The translations under genes were made by a program, and so were the position numbers. A DNA stretch of 33,595 nt from Diplocarpon mali. Lineage: Eukaryota > Ascomycota > Leotiomycetes > Helotiales > Drepanopezizaceae. The DNA is taken from positions 1 through 33,595 of the forward strand of contig JAENRP010000426.1 in assembly GCA_024741835.1 (NCBI GenBank), read 5' to 3'. Shown one piece after another: positions 33,063 to 33,595 of this stretch (its first letter is position 1; every line of letters begins with the position of its first letter). The notes under the pieces were generated by a model that did not search any database, was not told the origin of the DNA, and saw only the letters and a list, made by a program, of their open reading frames with translations.

Positions 33063-33465
33063 TTCAAATAGAATTGCATTTAAAATCAAATAAATTAAAT
33101 AGTTAAAGGCATTCCTCCTATCGAAAAGTTGAAATGATTAAATAGCAGGTATTATAGAAGTATTAAATAGGAAGGAAGTCCTCTTATCTAAAAGGGTTTT
33201 TTTTTTTTTTTTTTTTTAGGCTATAATGCAGGGAATCACACCTCCTACGAAACATAGTAAAGCAAGAAATCATACCTCTTGCAGTACCAAAGGGTTATAA
33301 AGCAAGGAATCAAACCTCTTGCAATATAAGTTAGCTAAATAGGGAATTATACCTCTTATTCGCCGATTGCTTGCCTCTTACTATAAGTCTCATTCAACTT
33401 CCTACTAATAGTTATAGCGCAAGTGCTTTCTAAGGGAAGTTAATAATCTATTATCGGTCTATTTA
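33063..33465 (-). other. Cop-2b leader: hairpin repeats and a 21-T run
   Basis: Repeat units at about 33171, 33227, 33262, 33301 and 33338; the one at 33301-33321 begins GCAAGG and ends CCTCTTGC. A run of 21 T at 33197-33217 replaces 5 T in Cop-2a, a homopolymer expansion or an assembly slip. No gene. Confidence 0.65.
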
Positions 33466-33477
33466 GGGCTTATAACC
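33466..33477 (-). promoter_or_regulatory. Cop-2b primer-binding site
   Basis: Minus-strand GGTTATAAGCCC, initiator tRNA-Met half-molecule complement, directly inside the LTR. Confidence 0.78.
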
Positions 33478-33595
33478 TATTGAGCTTAAGTAAGTCGGCG
33501 CAATAGGTAATAGAAACTTCTAAAGGTCGATAGTCGATATATTAGTAAGAGTTAAGGAAGGAAGGTTACCCCTTTCTTCCCTATAGCTATATACG
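33478..33595 (-). repeat. Cop-2b 5' LTR, partial (window edge)
   Basis: TATTGAGCTTAAG on the + strand, matching 13194 onward; 118 of about 195 bp are inside the window. Confidence 0.9.

Overview
The window looks like a nested transposon graveyard from a filamentous ascomycete (Pezizomycotina) genome that underwent repeat-induced point mutation (RIP). It is very A+T- and TpA-rich. Where copies of one element can be compared, nearly all differences are C/T or G/A transitions. Conserved Gln and Trp codons have become TAA or TAG, while the reading frame is kept for thousands of bases. I see no host gene, tRNA, rRNA or CRISPR array. The species cannot be named from this sequence.

Three Ty1/copia LTR-retrotransposon families (working names Cop-1, Cop-2, Cop-3) account for all but about 1.15 kb. 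Cop-1a is an outer, 5'-incomplete copy on the + strand in three pieces (1-636, 6172-7202, 13389-16659). It is split by a full Cop-1b (637-6171, 240-bp LTRs, target duplication ATTAC) and by a full Cop-2a on the - strand (7203-13388, 195-bp LTRs, duplication TAATC). Positions 16660-17810 are a single-copy stretch of unknown origin. A truncated Cop-2b (- strand; 17811-19485 and 32655-33595, running off the window) follows. It is split by Cop-1c (19486-32654, 240-bp LTRs, duplication ATTAT), which is itself split by Cop-3 (23704-31294, 197-bp LTRs, duplication TCAAT/TTAAT).

Each family codes one Gag-Pol polyprotein in the copia order: Gag with a zinc knuckle, aspartic protease, integrase, reverse transcriptase, RNase H. 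In Cop-1b, Cop-2a and Cop-3 the first and last recognisable codons are in the same frame, so the elements died by point mutation and not by indels. Catalytic residues are hit too: the RT YVDD box reads YINN. All three families have, directly inside the 5' LTR, a primer site matching an internal (anticodon-stem) fragment of initiator tRNA-Met, as in Drosophila copia.

The most unusual signal is a short semi-palindromic repeat of about 23-27 bp, with arms ACTCCTAGGCC and CCGCGAGT. It occurs in Cop-1 gag (2 units, reverse orientation), the Cop-1 integrase-RT linker (2 or 3 units), the Cop-1 3' tail (1), the Cop-2 protease-integrase region (an array of 10), and the Cop-2 3' tail (3). In coding regions every unit-to-unit spacing is a multiple of 3; in the noncoding tail it is not. 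It looks like a small palindromic sequence that spread between unrelated retrotransposons and was tolerated as an in-frame peptide insert.
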